Shown: positions 8,058 through 17,498, counted from the first letter of the stretch. The stretch: 64,000 bases of DNA from DASRDR01 sp963812945 [NCBI: uncultured Candidatus Rokubacteria bacterium] (GCA_963812945.1 CAWEXD010000006.1:62001-126000), one strand, 5' to 3'. Numbers and translations are program-made. The notes: generated by a model not told the origin, from the letters alone.

Positions 8058-10406
8058 ATGAGCAGGGTGAGCTCTCGGGTTTACAGGGCAGCGGGGATCC
8101 TCGCCACAGCGCTTGCGGTCGGGCTTGCCGTATCCCCGGCGACTCTGCGGGGGCAGACCTCCGTACCGACCAAGCCGGCGCCGGCAGCTCCCGCCAAACC
8201 CGCGGCTTCCGCCCCGGCCCAGTCTCCGGCCGCCGCGCCGGCCAAGCCGAACCCGCTGCGGGACGTGTTCTTCGGCGAAACACACCTCCATACGAGCTGG
8301 TCGTTCGATGCGTATGTCTTCGGAAACACGCTGGCCGGGCCCGAAGACGCGTACCAATTCGCCTTGGGCAAGCCGATCCGGCATCCCGCGGGCTACATGG
8401 TGCAGATGAAGCGTCCGCTCGATTTCGCGGCCGTCACGGATCACGCGGAATACATGGGCACGATCCCCCTCGCCAACGATCCACGGTCGGACTTGAGCAA
8501 GCTGCCGATCGCGCGACAGCTGACCGTCAAGAGCAAGGACGATATCCAGAGGATCTATCTCTTCCTCGCCACTACGATCCTCAAGAACGAGCCGATCAAG
8601 GAGCTCACAAGCCCCGAGGTCGCCGGCTCCGTCTGGAGACGGGTCGCCGACATTGCCGACAAGTTCTACAAACCGGGCAAGTTCACCACCTTCGCCGCGT
8701 ACGAATGGAGCTCGACGCCCGACAATCGCAATTTGCACCGCAATCTGATCTTCAGAGATACGAAGAAGATTCCGATAGTGCCGTTTAGCGCGATCGATTC
8801 CACCCATCCGGAGGAGCTGTGGACCTGGATGGATGGCCAGCGCAAGGCCGGGAACGAGCTGCTCGCCATTTCGCATAACGCGAACCTCTCCGATGGCGTG
8901 ATGTTTCCGCTGGAGGTCGACAGCAAGGGCCGGCCGATCGATGCCGCGTGGACGCAATCCCGGGTGAACAACGAGCCGCTGTCCGAGATACAGCAGCTCA
9001 AGGGCGCATCGGAAACGCATCCGGCGCTATCGCCCAGCGACGAGTTCGCCCAGCACGAGATCATGGAGTATCTGCTGGGCGGCGTCGACCGGGGCCCCAG
9101 GCTGCACGGCAGCTACATCCGCGAGGCGTACCAGAACGGGCTCGCGCTACAGGACACGCGCGGCTACAACCCGTACAGGTTCGGCCTCGTGGGCGCGAGC
9201 GACACGCATGGCACCGCGATGGCGCATACGCAATCGAACTATTTCGGCGGGCACGCCCTGCTCGATGCTACGCCGCAAGGCCGACTCAGCGGCGAGAAGC
9301 ATTCCGGGATGACGTCGGACCGGTTTGCGACGTCCGGATTGGGCGGCGTCTGGGCCGAGGAAAATACCCGCGAGGCGATCTTTGCCGCCATGCAGCGCAA
9401 GGAAACATTCGCGACCAGTGGCGTGCGCATCAGAGTACGCTTCTTCGGCGGCTGGGGCTTCGCGCCCGGCGTCCTGCAAGGCAAGGATTGGGTCAGGACC
9501 GGGTACGCGAACGGCGTTCCGATGGGCGGCGATCTGCCGGCGGCGACATCCAAGGCGCCGACGTTCATCGTGTGGGCCGTCAAGGATCCCGACGACGCCA
9601 GTCTCGATCGGATCCAGATCGTCAAGGGATGGACGCGCAACGGCCAGATCTTCGAGAAGATCTACAACGTCGCCTGGTCCGGGGACCGCGCGGTCAAGGG
9701 CGGCGCCCGAATGTCCGATGCCCTCGTTCGGCGCGGCGAGGCCGAGTTGCCGCCGGTGCGCAACACCGTGGATGTCAAGAACGCGACGTATTCCAACACG
9801 AGCGGCGCGGTGGAGTTGAAAACGGTCTGGACCGACCCGGACTTCGATCCGAGCCAGTTTGCTTTCTACTATGCCCGGGTGCTGCAGATTCCGACGCCGC
9901 GCTGGACGACGTACGACGCGAAGAAGCTCGGTGTCCCGCCGCCGGCCAACGTGCCGACGACGGTTCAGGATCGTGCGTGGACGTCTCCGATCTGGTATTC
10001 GCCGAGCGACGAAGCGCGCAAAGCGGCGAAGCCTGGGACGACCGTTGCCGAATTGAAGCAGAAGGGCGCCATCGCGCTCGGTGACGCGCAGCTGACGCAA
10101 TTGATCGTCGGAAAGACGCTCAAGATCCGCAACACGGTGACAGGGCAGCGCTTCGAGATCCTCTACGGACCCGAGGGGCGGCGCCTGATCCTCAGCGTCG
10201 ACGGCAAGCAGCCGCCCGCCGGTCAGGTGGGCGACGTAATGCATAGCGGCGAGCTCGGGTCGCCGGCGCACTACGAGATCCGCGAGAACAGGATCATGAC
10301 GACGATCGCGGGTGCACCATTCGAGGTGAGTGTCTACAAGATCGGCGACAAGTACGTCGCGGCCCGCAGTAACGAGTTCGGGTACGCCAACTACGAGGTG
10401 GAATAG
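8058..10406 (+). CDS. DUF3604 domain-containing exported protein (PHP-like metal hydrolase fold)
   Basis: A 782-residue secreted protein of the DUF3604 family, which resembles PHP-type metal-dependent hydrolases. ATG 8058 has a strong GGGAGGGG site 3-9 nt upstream. A signal peptide (about 8-32) is followed by an Ala/Pro/Lys-rich linker. The catalytic-like region begins FFGETHLHTSWSFDA, whose His pair is typical of metal-binding PHP proteins; further candidates are FAAVTDHAEYMG, AISHNANLSDG and GASDTHG. The enzymatic reaction of the family is not established. Its stop codon abuts the ATG of the PpiC-like gene, so the two are cotranscribed. Confidence 0.85.
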   Translation: MSRVSSRVYRAAGILATALAVGLAVSPATLRGQTSVPTKPAPAAPAKPAASAPAQSPAAAPAKPNPLRDVFFGETHLHTSWSFDAYVFGNTLAGPEDAYQFALGKPIRHPAGYMVQMKRPLDFAAVTDHAEYMGTIPLANDPRSDLSKLPIARQLTVKSKDDIQRIYLFLATTILKNEPIKELTSPEVAGSVWRRVADIADKFYKPGKFTTFAAYEWSSTPDNRNLHRNLIFRDTKKIPIVPFSAIDSTHPEELWTWMDGQRKAGNELLAISHNANLSDGVMFPLEVDSKGRPIDAAWTQSRVNNEPLSEIQQLKGASETHPALSPSDEFAQHEIMEYLLGGVDRGPRLHGSYIREAYQNGLALQDTRGYNPYRFGLVGASDTHGTAMAHTQSNYFGGHALLDATPQGRLSGEKHSGMTSDRFATSGLGGVWAEENTREAIFAAMQRKETFATSGVRIRVRFFGGWGFAPGVLQGKDWVRTGYANGVPMGGDLPAATSKAPTFIVWAVKDPDDASLDRIQIVKGWTRNGQIFEKIYNVAWSGDRAVKGGARMSDALVRRGEAELPPVRNTVDVKNATYSNTSGAVELKTVWTDPDFDPSQFAFYYARVLQIPTPRWTTYDAKKLGVPPPANVPTTVQDRAWTSPIWYSPSDEARKAAKPGTTVAELKQKGAIALGDAQLTQLIVGKTLKIRNTVTGQRFEILYGPEGRRLILSVDGKQPPAGQVGDVMHSGELGSPAHYEIRENRIMTTIAGAPFEVSVYKIGDKYVAARSNEFGYANYEVE

Positions 10407-11304
10407 ATGCGCGCGATATCCGGGCTAAGGCGTGCGCTGGGCGAGCCGCTGTTGCAGTTCATCGTGATGGGCGTGTTGCTGTTCGCGGGCTACCGGCTCG
10501 TTCATCCCGAGCGGCTGGCCAAGGGCGAGGACCAGCGCATCGAGCTGACCGCCGCCGACGTGCGGCAACTCGAGATCGTGTGGACGGCGCAATGGCATCG
10601 GGCACCGACGCCGGATGAGCTGCAGGGACTCGTGGCGAGCCGAGTCCGCGAGGAGATCCTCTACCGCGAGGCGCTCGCGCTCGGCCTCGAGCGCGGCGAC
10701 ACGATCATCAAGCGCCGGTTGGCGCAGAAAATGGAGTTCCTGGCCGACGACCTTTCGGCCGTGCGCACTCCGTCGGTCGAAGAGGTCCGCGCCTGGTATT
10801 CGCGCACTTCCGCGCAGTTCGCGGATCCTGATCGCCGTTCCTTCCGACACCTATACTTTTCCGCGGACCGCCGTGGCGATCGTGCGCAGCAGGACGCCGT
10901 GCGTGCGCTCGTCGAGCTCGGCCGTACGCCCTCCGATGCGACTCGCACTCTCGGCCATCGGCGACGCGTTCATGTTCCAGGAGCACTACGCCGATCGCAC
11001 GCCGGAGCGGGTGGCCGCCATCTTCGGCAGTTACTTCGCCGCGGCCGTCCGTCAGCTGCCGGTCGGCACGTGGCAGGGGCCGATCGAGTCGGGCCTCGGG
11101 TGGCATCTGGTGTTCGTCGACGTCCGTGACGCCGGCCGCGTTCCGGTCTTCGACGAGATCGTCGGCCGAGATCCAGGCGGCGTGGGTGGAGGAGCAAAGG
11201 TCGGAGGCGCGGCGTCGCGCCTTCGACGTGATGAAGGCACGCTACGCGGTGCGATTGCCGGCGCTGTCCCGCGCGCACGACGGGACCTCCGCGCCGGCTC
11301 CTGA
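10407..11304 (+). pseudogene. Frameshifted peptidyl-prolyl cis-trans isomerase (PpiC/parvulin type)
   Basis: Membrane-anchored periplasmic isomerase by similarity. ATG 10407 directly follows the DUF3604 stop. An N-terminal anchor (about 15-30) precedes a SurA/PpiC-like helical region (ELQGLVASRVREEILYREA). The parvulin domain continues only if the frame changes near 10940 (resuming at LALSAIGDAFMFQEHYADR) and again near 11165 (AEIQAAWVEEQRSEARRRA). The end at 11304 is approximate. Similarity resumes after each shift, so either single-base sequence errors or recent decay. DUF3604, PpiC and HupE form one conserved-looking cluster. Confidence 0.65.
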
Positions 11305-11314
11305 CGGCGACGCC

Positions 11315-12355
11315 ATGAACGCTCGATCGCGTCGCGTTCGCGCTGTCGAAGCCATGCTGTCGCTGGTGGTGCTGGGACTCTTGGTGGTGCTCGCTGGCGC
11401 CCGTCAGCGGACGCTCACGAAGCGCGACCGGCGTATCTCGCGCTGACCGGGACGGCGCCGATCGCTTCGAGTCGTGTGGCGAACGCCGGTGGTCTCCGGC
11501 ATGCGGCTGCCCGTCGTGCTGCAGCTACCTGAGGGCGCCACCAACGTCACCAAGCCGAGCGTGCACGAGCTGACCGATTCGGTCGTCGAAGCGCCGGGGG
11601 ATCGCGCGTGCCCGGCGGCCTGGGCGGCAAGCGCATGGAGTTTGTCGGCTTCAAGGCACCATCACGGACGTGCTCGTGCGCGTCGAGATACGCGATGGCC
11701 GGATTCCACGACGCTCGTCCATCCGTCGCAGCCGTGGGTCGCGATTCCGACCGCGCGCGGAACCATCGCCGTGGCGGGCGCGTATGTCAGGCACGGCGTT
11801 GAGCACATCCTGCTCGGCTATGACCATCTGCTGTTCGTGTTCGCGCTCATCCTGATCGTGCGGAACGTGTGGAAGCTGGTGACGACGGTGACCGCATTCA
11901 CGCTCGCGCACTCGATCACGCTGGGCTTGGCGGCGCTGGGTGTCGTATACGTCCCAGGCCCGCCGGTGGAGGCGAGCATCGCGCTGAGCATCCTTTTGCT
12001 CGCGCGCGAGACGACGCGGCAGCGGAGGGGCGAGCGTAGCCTCACCGCGCAGTGGCCCTGGCTCGTGGCGTTCGCGTTCGGGCTGCTCCACGGCTTCGGC
12101 TTTGCGAGCGCGCTCGCCGATATCGGCTTGCCCCAGGGCGATGTTCCGCCCGCGCTCTTCGCCTTCAACGTGGGCATCGAGGCCGGGCAGCTTGGGTTCA
12201 TCGCGGCCGTGTTGACGCTCCGTGGGTTGGTGCGGCGTCTCCCGATTCCCGCTCACTGGAGCGCGCTGATGCGTCCGGCTGCGACCTTCGTCATCGGAAC
12301 GATGGCCGCCTTCTGGTTCGTCGAGCGACTGTTCTCGTTCTGGCCTGGAGTCTAG
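11315..12355 (+). pseudogene. Frameshifted HupE/UreJ family membrane protein
   Basis: HupE/UreJ proteins are multi-pass membrane proteins associated with metal uptake. ATG 11315 starts a signal peptide; the mature protein should begin at the His of HEARPAYLALTG, read in another frame. Four or five frame changes lie between about 11410 and 11715. The blocks WRTPVVSGMRLPVVLQLPEG, GGLGGKRMEFVGFK, VLVRVEIRDG and TTLVHPSQPW are each intact but in different frames. From 11715 the frame is clean, with about six membrane helices and the conserved HGVEHILLGYDHLLF and LLHGFGFASAL motifs. The membrane half is complete. Confidence 0.7.
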
Positions 12356-12559
12356 GAGGAATGGCAGAAGTGATATGCGTTCGTCGTGACGGACAGCGCC
12401 GAGGAGTGGCGCGGTCGGGTCGCACGGTCGGCCGGTCGCCGGCGGCCGCAGTGCAGCAACGGACTACGTTCCCCGCCATCTCTCCGGAGGATGGGGGGCG
12501 CTTTGGCGCCAGCCCGAGCAGGTGTCTGAGGCAGTAGTAGACGCAAGAGGAGAAGGCCG
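12356..12559. other. Intergenic region before the lipoprotein gene
   Basis: About 200 nt between the HupE-like gene and the DUF3313 lipoprotein gene. No gene is recognised. AAGAGGAGAAGG at its 3' end is the ribosome-binding site of the next gene. No convincing promoter or terminator is visible. Confidence 0.3.
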
Positions 12560-13252
12560 ATGAACGCCATTCTCGCACTGGCAGTGGTAATGATTGTATT
12601 GCTTGGGGCGGGCTGCACCACCACGGTGCAGCGAACGGCGGAGCAATCGCCGATCATTTGTGGATTCCTGGCGGCGGATCTGTGTGCCGAGCTCAAGCCG
12701 GGCGCGAAGGAGGAAGCGGGCCTGCGCTACGTGAACCCGAAGGGCATGTTCACCCAGTACGACAAGGTGATGATCGTCGTAGTGGGCTTCTTCGGGGGCG
12801 ATCCGGCCAAGGTGTCGCCCAAGGACGAGCAGCGACTCACCGACCTCTTCTACAAGAACCTCAACGAGGCGCTGGCCACGCGTTACCAGGTGGTGGATGA
12901 GGTCGGTCCCGGGGTGATGAAGGTCGAGGTCGCGCTCCTCGATGTCGAGGCGGCGACTCCGGGGCTCCGGGCGGTCACGATGGTGGTCCCCCAGTTTAGG
13001 GTCCTCAGCGTTGGCTACGCCCTCGCGTCGGGAAGATACCCATTCTCGGGGGGAGGCCAGGCCGCCGCCCGGATCTCGGACTCCATGACGGAGCAAGTCC
13101 TCGGACTCGCCGTGGATCGCCGCGCCGGGGGCGGGGCAATTCAGACGGCTGCTCAGTGGCAGTGGGGAGACGCCGAGAACGCGATCAAGGCCTGGTCCTC
13201 GCTGCTCGCCGACGGAATGTATCTTTACACCTCCGGCGCAAGGAAACCATGA
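12560..13252 (+). CDS. DUF3313-like lipoprotein
   Basis: A 230-residue lipoprotein. ATG 12560 lies after AGAGGAGAAGG. The signal peptide ends in a lipobox LLGAGC with the lipidated Cys at about 20. The mature part has the layout of DUF3313 proteins: a YVNPKGMFTQYDKVMIVVV region, a basic and acidic helix (SPKDEQRLTDLFYKNLNEAL) and a strand KVEVALLDVE, ending with a Trp-rich helix. Family members are outer-membrane or periplasmic lipoproteins of unknown role. The downstream carbonic anhydrase is on the same strand. Confidence 0.75.
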   Translation: MNAILALAVVMIVLLGAGCTTTVQRTAEQSPIICGFLAADLCAELKPGAKEEAGLRYVNPKGMFTQYDKVMIVVVGFFGGDPAKVSPKDEQRLTDLFYKNLNEALATRYQVVDEVGPGVMKVEVALLDVEAATPGLRAVTMVVPQFRVLSVGYALASGRYPFSGGGQAAARISDSMTEQVLGLAVDRRAGGGAIQTAAQWQWGDAENAIKAWSSLLADGMYLYTSGARKP

Positions 13253-13365
13253 ACGACGATGTCGGCCCGGCCTTTGTCGGCGCACCGGCCTGGCCGTTGA
13301 TGGCCAACACACCGACCTCGGACCGGCAAACCGGCCCGATGCTTCTTCAGGGGAGGACTGTCACC

Positions 13366-14109
13366 ATGCGCAAGAACGCGCCGACGCCCCTAGACAATCG
13401 GGTGAACCGCCGCGCCTTCCTCACGACCACCAGCATCGCGTCTGCCACCGCGATTCTGGGCATCGTCCCTGCCGGCCGCCTCGCGTACGCGGCGACGCTG
13501 ACCAAGGAGCAGCGCGACAAGCTGACGCCGGACGACATCATCGCGTTGATGAAGAAGGGCAATGAGCGCTTTCGCATTGGGCAGGAATCCCCGCACGACT
13601 ATCTCGTCCAGCAGAAGGCCAGCGCCAAGGGTCAGTATCCCGCCGCGGTGATCCTGAGCTGCATCGACTCCCGGGCGCCCGCCGAGACGATCATGGACCT
13701 GGGCATCGGCAACGTCTTCAATGCGCGCGTGGCCGGCAACATCGCCAACGACGACATCCTCGGGAGCATGGAGTTCGCCTGCAAGGTCGCCGGGGCGAAG
13801 GTTGTCCTGGTGATGGGGCACACCGCCTGCGGCGCGATCAAGGGCGCGATCGACAAGGTGCAGCTTGGCAAGCTCACCGGGCTGCTCGCCAAGATTCGCC
13901 CGGCCGTGGAGGCGACCCGGTATCAGGGCGAGCGCTCGGCGACGAACTACGACTTTGTGGACGCGGTGGCGCGGAAGAATGTCGAGCTGACGATGGCGGA
14001 CGTCCGCAAGCGCAGTGCAGTCCTGGCCGACCTCGGAGCCTCGGGCGCGATCAAGATTGTCGGTGCGATGTACAACCTCGACTCAGGACTGGTCGAGTTC
14101 TTCGGTTGA
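13366..14109 (+). CDS. Tat-exported beta-class carbonic anhydrase
   Basis: Reversibly hydrates CO2 to bicarbonate. ATG 13366 has GGGAGGACT upstream. Residues about 15-40 are a twin-arginine signal (NRRAFLTTT, a hydrophobic stretch, then a YAA-like cleavage site), so the enzyme should act in the periplasm. Zinc ligands of the beta class are visible: Cys and Asp in LSCIDSR, then His and Cys in MGHTACGA. At 247 residues it has normal length for the class plus the signal. Most bacterial beta enzymes are cytoplasmic, which makes the export signal notable. It lies between two lipoprotein genes. Confidence 0.9.
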   Translation: MRKNAPTPLDNRVNRRAFLTTTSIASATAILGIVPAGRLAYAATLTKEQRDKLTPDDIIALMKKGNERFRIGQESPHDYLVQQKASAKGQYPAAVILSCIDSRAPAETIMDLGIGNVFNARVAGNIANDDILGSMEFACKVAGAKVVLVMGHTACGAIKGAIDKVQLGKLTGLLAKIRPAVEATRYQGERSATNYDFVDAVARKNVELTMADVRKRSAVLADLGASGAIKIVGAMYNLDSGLVEFFG

Positions 14110-14213
14110 GGCGGCACAACGGGCGCCGTTACGGCAGACGATCGCCAAGAGGAGTCGTCGCGCGGGTCGTCCTCGCCACGTCGTCCGAACTCACTCAAGG
14201 AGGGGGTTCCTTG

Positions 14214-14915
14214 ATGTCACTTCAGCGTGTCGCATCGTGCTTGTCCGTTCTCGTGATTGCAGCCGGATGCGCCTCCACGACCGTCACCGAGCAGCGTTAT
14301 TACGCGGGGACAGCCGAGCTGGCTCGGCCCGATCGCATCTACGTGTATCCCTTTGCGGAGACCCCCGGCGACATTCCGACCTGGTCCGCTGCGGCCGGCC
14401 GGCATGCTCAACCCCGCACAGCGGAGGAGCTCGAGGCAGGTCGCAAGCTGGGCGCTCTCGTGGCGAATGAGCTGGTCTCGGAGATTCGGGGAATGGGCCT
14501 ACCGGGGGCGGTGGCGGGGCTCCAAACGCCTCTGCAGGTCAACGATCTGCTCTTCGTGGGCTATTTCGAATCGGTCGAGAAGGGCAGCGCGGGCGACCGC
14601 GTCACGTTCGGTTTCGGATCCGGCGCGGCCGAGTTGAGGACGGCGGTCGAAGCCTACCAGATGACGAAAGACGGCCCGCGCCAACTCGGATCGGGCAAGG
14701 GTACGGCGAGCGGCGGCAAAACGCCGGGGCTGATTGTGCCGGCTGTGGTGATGGTCGCGACGGCGAATCCGATCGGCCTCTTGGCGGGGGGCGCGGCGAA
14801 GGCGCAAGGGGAGATAGCTGGGAAGGATACGATTGAGGGCCTGGCCAAGAACACCGCCAAAACCATCGCCGAGCGACTACGGGTGAGATTCAAGGAGCAG
14901 GGCTGGATCCGCTAG
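14214..14915 (+). CDS. DUF4410-like lipoprotein
   Basis: A 233-residue lipoprotein. ATG 14214 follows AAGGAGGGGG. The lipobox VIAAGC places the lipidated Cys at about 18. The mature region opens with PDRIYVYPFAETPGD, as in DUF4410 proteins, then a helix (LEAGRKLGALVANELVSEI) and a GTASGGKTPGL segment, with a Gly/Ala-rich region near the C-terminus. DUF4410 members are predicted envelope proteins with no assigned activity. Ending at a TAG, the gene closes a same-strand run of envelope genes that starts at 12560. Confidence 0.75.
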   Translation: MSLQRVASCLSVLVIAAGCASTTVTEQRYYAGTAELARPDRIYVYPFAETPGDIPTWSAAAGRHAQPRTAEELEAGRKLGALVANELVSEIRGMGLPGAVAGLQTPLQVNDLLFVGYFESVEKGSAGDRVTFGFGSGAAELRTAVEAYQMTKDGPRQLGSGKGTASGGKTPGLIVPAVVMVATANPIGLLAGGAAKAQGEIAGKDTIEGLAKNTAKTIAERLRVRFKEQGWIR

Positions 14916-14977
14916 TTGCTGCCCTGAGGTGGCCCCGAAGAGAGAGACACGTGAGTTAAATCAAGAGTCACCCACCT

Positions 14978-15240
14978 GTGGCCGAACTCCTGGGCTGCGA
15001 CCGTCGCCGCTGGCTCATTGGCCTGGGCCTCGGGGTGTGGCTGCTGGCCGTCGGAGGCGGGCAGCCAGGCTGGGCCGACGAGGCCATGGTCGAGGATCGA
15101 CCGATCCGAGGAAGGAGTGGCTCGAGGGACTCTGGTTTCGCTTTCGCGGCGCCATCGTCCAGGACCGCGGCCGCACGACCGAGAAGGAGCTCCGGCTGAT
15201 CCTGAACTACGAGTTCGCACTGCTTGAGGGACCGCAGCGC
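14978..15240 (+). pseudogene. Broken small secreted-protein gene
   Basis: A GTG at 14978 opens a frame with a good signal peptide (Arg-rich start, hydrophobic 13-28, cleavage near GWADE). The frame loses protein-like character near 15110. A second frame then gives KEWLEGLWFRFRGAI followed by a Thr/Glu-rich helix up to about 15240. The two pieces look like one short exported protein split by a single-base change and cut short where the convergent gene ends. I do not recognise the family. Confidence 0.4.
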
Positions 15241-15264
15241 TCGGCCCGTGAGGCGCCGGGGGCG

Positions 15265-15933
15265 CTATCGTCGGGCCGCGCCCCCCGGAGCCGGCCGGGC
15301 ACTCGGATGCACGCGTGGCGCGTACCCTGCGGCGATCGCCGCGACCGTAGAGCGGGGCGTCAGGACCGTGACCGGTCGGCCCCGCCGCCGTGGCCGGGGC
15401 GCGCTGTACCCCGCCGGCGACCACGGGACCAGGTGCCCCCGCCAGACGAGGAGGGCGTCGCCGGCGCTCGTTCCCGCGACGAACACGCCGTCGGGGAGCG
15501 ACTCGAGCGCCGCCGGGTAGGTGAGGGATCGGCCGCCGGCGCCGAGCCGGTCGCGATGGAGCTCTCGGTCGATCGCACTGGCGAGGGCATCCGCGTCGAG
15601 CTCCCGGTCGGGGTTCCCGGCGAGCCACGCGGCCCGGAAGCGCCGGAAGTCGGCGCGGCGGCATTCGCCGCACGGCCGGTGGCCGGCGGCCAGGGCCGTC
15701 GCCTCGTCCAGGAAGAACAGCTCCGTGTAGTGGCCGGGCGTCATCACGGTGCGATGGCGGCCGCGGAACGAGAGCTGGCACGCGACCCAGGCGCGGTAGC
15801 CGCTCGCGACGCGGCGCACGATCCGCCGAGTCGGGTCGTGGAGGCGGCCCCGGTTCCCCATGAGCGTGCCGCGCGCCGTCGTCCGGATCAGGTCGCCGAA
15901 CGGGGTCACGCGGTTCTGAAGCGGACGCGTCAC
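15265..15933 (-). CDS. Conserved hypothetical protein with Ada-like Cys motif
   Basis: A 222-residue protein of a conserved family without known activity. GTG 15933 is chosen because it overlaps the upstream hydrolase stop as GTGA and yields the conserved N-terminus NRVTPFGDLI...TLMGNRGRLHD. The centre carries YTELFFLDEATALAAGHRPC, continuing as GECRRADF, which resembles the GyrPCxxC segment of Ada-type zinc sites. The tail is Arg/Pro-rich. A zinc-binding or nucleic-acid role is possible but is inference. Confidence 0.6.
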   Translation of the reverse strand: MTRPLQNRVTPFGDLIRTTARGTLMGNRGRLHDPTRRIVRRVASGYRAWVACQLSFRGRHRTVMTPGHYTELFFLDEATALAAGHRPCGECRRADFRRFRAAWLAGNPDRELDADALASAIDRELHRDRLGAGGRSLTYPAALESLPDGVFVAGTSAGDALLVWRGHLVPWSPAGYSAPRPRRRGRPVTVLTPRSTVAAIAAGYAPRVHPSARPAPGGAARR

Positions 15934-16700
15934 ACGAGGCTCCCGACGAGCGCCCCGAGGAGCCCGAGCTCGTGGGGTTCCGACAGGCGGTGCCCTCCGT
16001 CCTTCGCGAGCGTCAGCGCGACATCCCGTCCGGTTAGCGCCTCGGCCAGGCGCCGGGACGTTTCCCACGGCACGTCCTCGTCCGCCGTTCCGTGGAGGAG
16101 GCGCACGGGACAGGAAAGCGGGATGGGCGCGCGGAGCACGAGGTGCCGTCGGCCGTCCTCGACCAGGCGCCACGTGAAGGGGAGCGGCTCGCCGTAGCCC
16201 GAGGGCAGACGGATCACGCCGTCCCGCCGGAGGCGGACGCGCTGCTCCTCGGCGAGCCGCGCCCAGAGGAGGTCCTCGGTGAAGTCCGGCGCGGAGGCGA
16301 TACCCACGAGGGCGTGGATACGCTCGGGCATCGCGAGCGCGACCAGGAGCATGATCCACGCGCCCATGCTGGAGCCCACGAGGAGGAGCGGGCCCGGCGC
16401 GCACTCCCGGATGACGGCGAGCGCGTCGTCCCGCCAGAGACCGATCGTTCCCTCTCCGAGTTGTCCCGACGAGCGGCCGTGGCCCTGGTAGTCGAACCGG
16501 ACGAACGCCCGGCCTCGCGCCCGGCACCAGCCCTCGAGGTGCGACGCCTTGGTCCCGGTCATGTCCGATGCGTAGCCCCCCAGGAAGACCACAGTCGGGC
16601 CCGCTCCGGGGCAGCTCACGTAGGCGAGCCGCGCGCTGCCGTCTCTCCCGACGAAGCGAACGTCGAGGGGCGGGGGCGCGGACGGTGACGGGGCGGTCAC
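15930..16700 (-). CDS. Alpha/beta hydrolase
   Basis: A 256-residue alpha/beta-hydrolase fold enzyme. It has the oxyanion segment FLGGYASD, the nucleophile elbow GSSMG (Ser about 111), a likely catalytic Asp in HGTADEDVP and His in DGGHRLS. Start is GTG 16700. Proteins with this layout are annotated as esterases or carboxymethyl-type hydrolases; the substrate cannot be told. It is coupled by a 4-nt overlap to the next minus-strand gene, and is preceded by the DUF1989 gene with a 43-nt gap, suggesting one operon. Confidence 0.85.
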   Translation of the reverse strand: MTAPSPSAPPPLDVRFVGRDGSARLAYVSCPGAGPTVVFLGGYASDMTGTKASHLEGWCRARGRAFVRFDYQGHGRSSGQLGEGTIGLWRDDALAVIRECAPGPLLLVGSSMGAWIMLLVALAMPERIHALVGIASAPDFTEDLLWARLAEEQRVRLRRDGVIRLPSGYGEPLPFTWRLVEDGRRHLVLRAPIPLSCPVRLLHGTADEDVPWETSRRLAEALTGRDVALTLAKDGGHRLSEPHELGLLGALVGSLV

Positions 16701-16743
16701 GCGGCGGCCCGGGGGCTCACGCGGCGAGCCGTCCTCGCGGGCG

Positions 16744-17370
16744 TCAGGCCTGCGCCGACCCGAACACGATCACCCGCAGCCGGGTCGGGTTGTACGCGTT
16801 GCAGGGGTTCCGCTCCTGCGGGCAGTTCGAGATCGCCACCAGGAGGTCCGTCTCCGCGCGGAGGTCGATGTAGTCGCCGGCCTTGGAGAGGGGCTCCGCG
16901 ATGCCCATCTTCCCGTCCCCGATCGGCACGTTCATGAAGATGTTGAAGCTGTACGGGACCTCCTTGAGGGGAATCCCGAACGGCCGGAGCGCCGCCTCGA
17001 AGTTGGCTCGGCAGTTCGGCGTGTCGGCCACGCCGTAGCGCCAGCGGTTCGTGCCCTCGCTGCAGGAGCCCGCCAGGAGGTCGTGCAGGCCGCACGTGTC
17101 GGCGGTGATCGTCATGAGGGTCCCGCACCGGTCGGACAGGAGCAGGTGCCCGGTGCTGATGTGGATCGTCCCCTGGATCAAGGCCGTGTTGTGAACCGAC
17201 AGCTTCTCGCTCGTGTCGGGGCGCCGGAAGCAGACGAAGTCCGCCACCTGCTGGCCATCCACGTCGACGACGCGGACGGTCTGGCCGCGGTCGACCGGGA
17301 AGCCGGTTCGACCCCGGGCCTCGAGCATCTCGTCGCGGAGGATCGGGCCGGGCAGGCTCGTCGTCGACAT
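16744..17370 (-). CDS. DUF1989 / urea carboxylase-associated family protein
   Basis: A 208-residue DUF1989 protein. Members accompany urea carboxylase/allophanate hydrolase in urea or guanidine catabolism, but also occur alone, as here, where no such genes are adjacent. Conserved features visible are DVDGQQVADFVCF near the N-terminus, LLSDRCGTLMTI, DTCGLHDLLAGSCS, FNIFMNVP, and the C-terminal NCPQERNPCNAYNPT with its Cys pair. ATG 17370 follows GGGAGA. The family is well matched; its biochemical role is still open. Confidence 0.85.
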   Translation of the reverse strand: MSTTSLPGPILRDEMLEARGRTGFPVDRGQTVRVVDVDGQQVADFVCFRRPDTSEKLSVHNTALIQGTIHISTGHLLLSDRCGTLMTITADTCGLHDLLAGSCSEGTNRWRYGVADTPNCRANFEAALRPFGIPLKEVPYSFNIFMNVPIGDGKMGIAEPLSKAGDYIDLRAETDLLVAISNCPQERNPCNAYNPTRLRVIVFGSAQA

Positions 17371-17498
17371 GCTGTCTCCCTGCGGTGTGGCGCGGCTCAG
17401 AGTCCGTCGGAGGCCAGGGTAGTCCACCGAACCCGAGGCGGCAACGCACCCCGGCTTCGGCGACGCGATCCCCGCCAAGAAGGATCGTCGCCTCGCGT

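Noticed and set aside
11410-11446. TGA at 11444-11446 as a third selenocysteine codon
   Set aside because: HupE similarity continues in a different frame, so this stop is out of frame after an indel, not a recoded codon.
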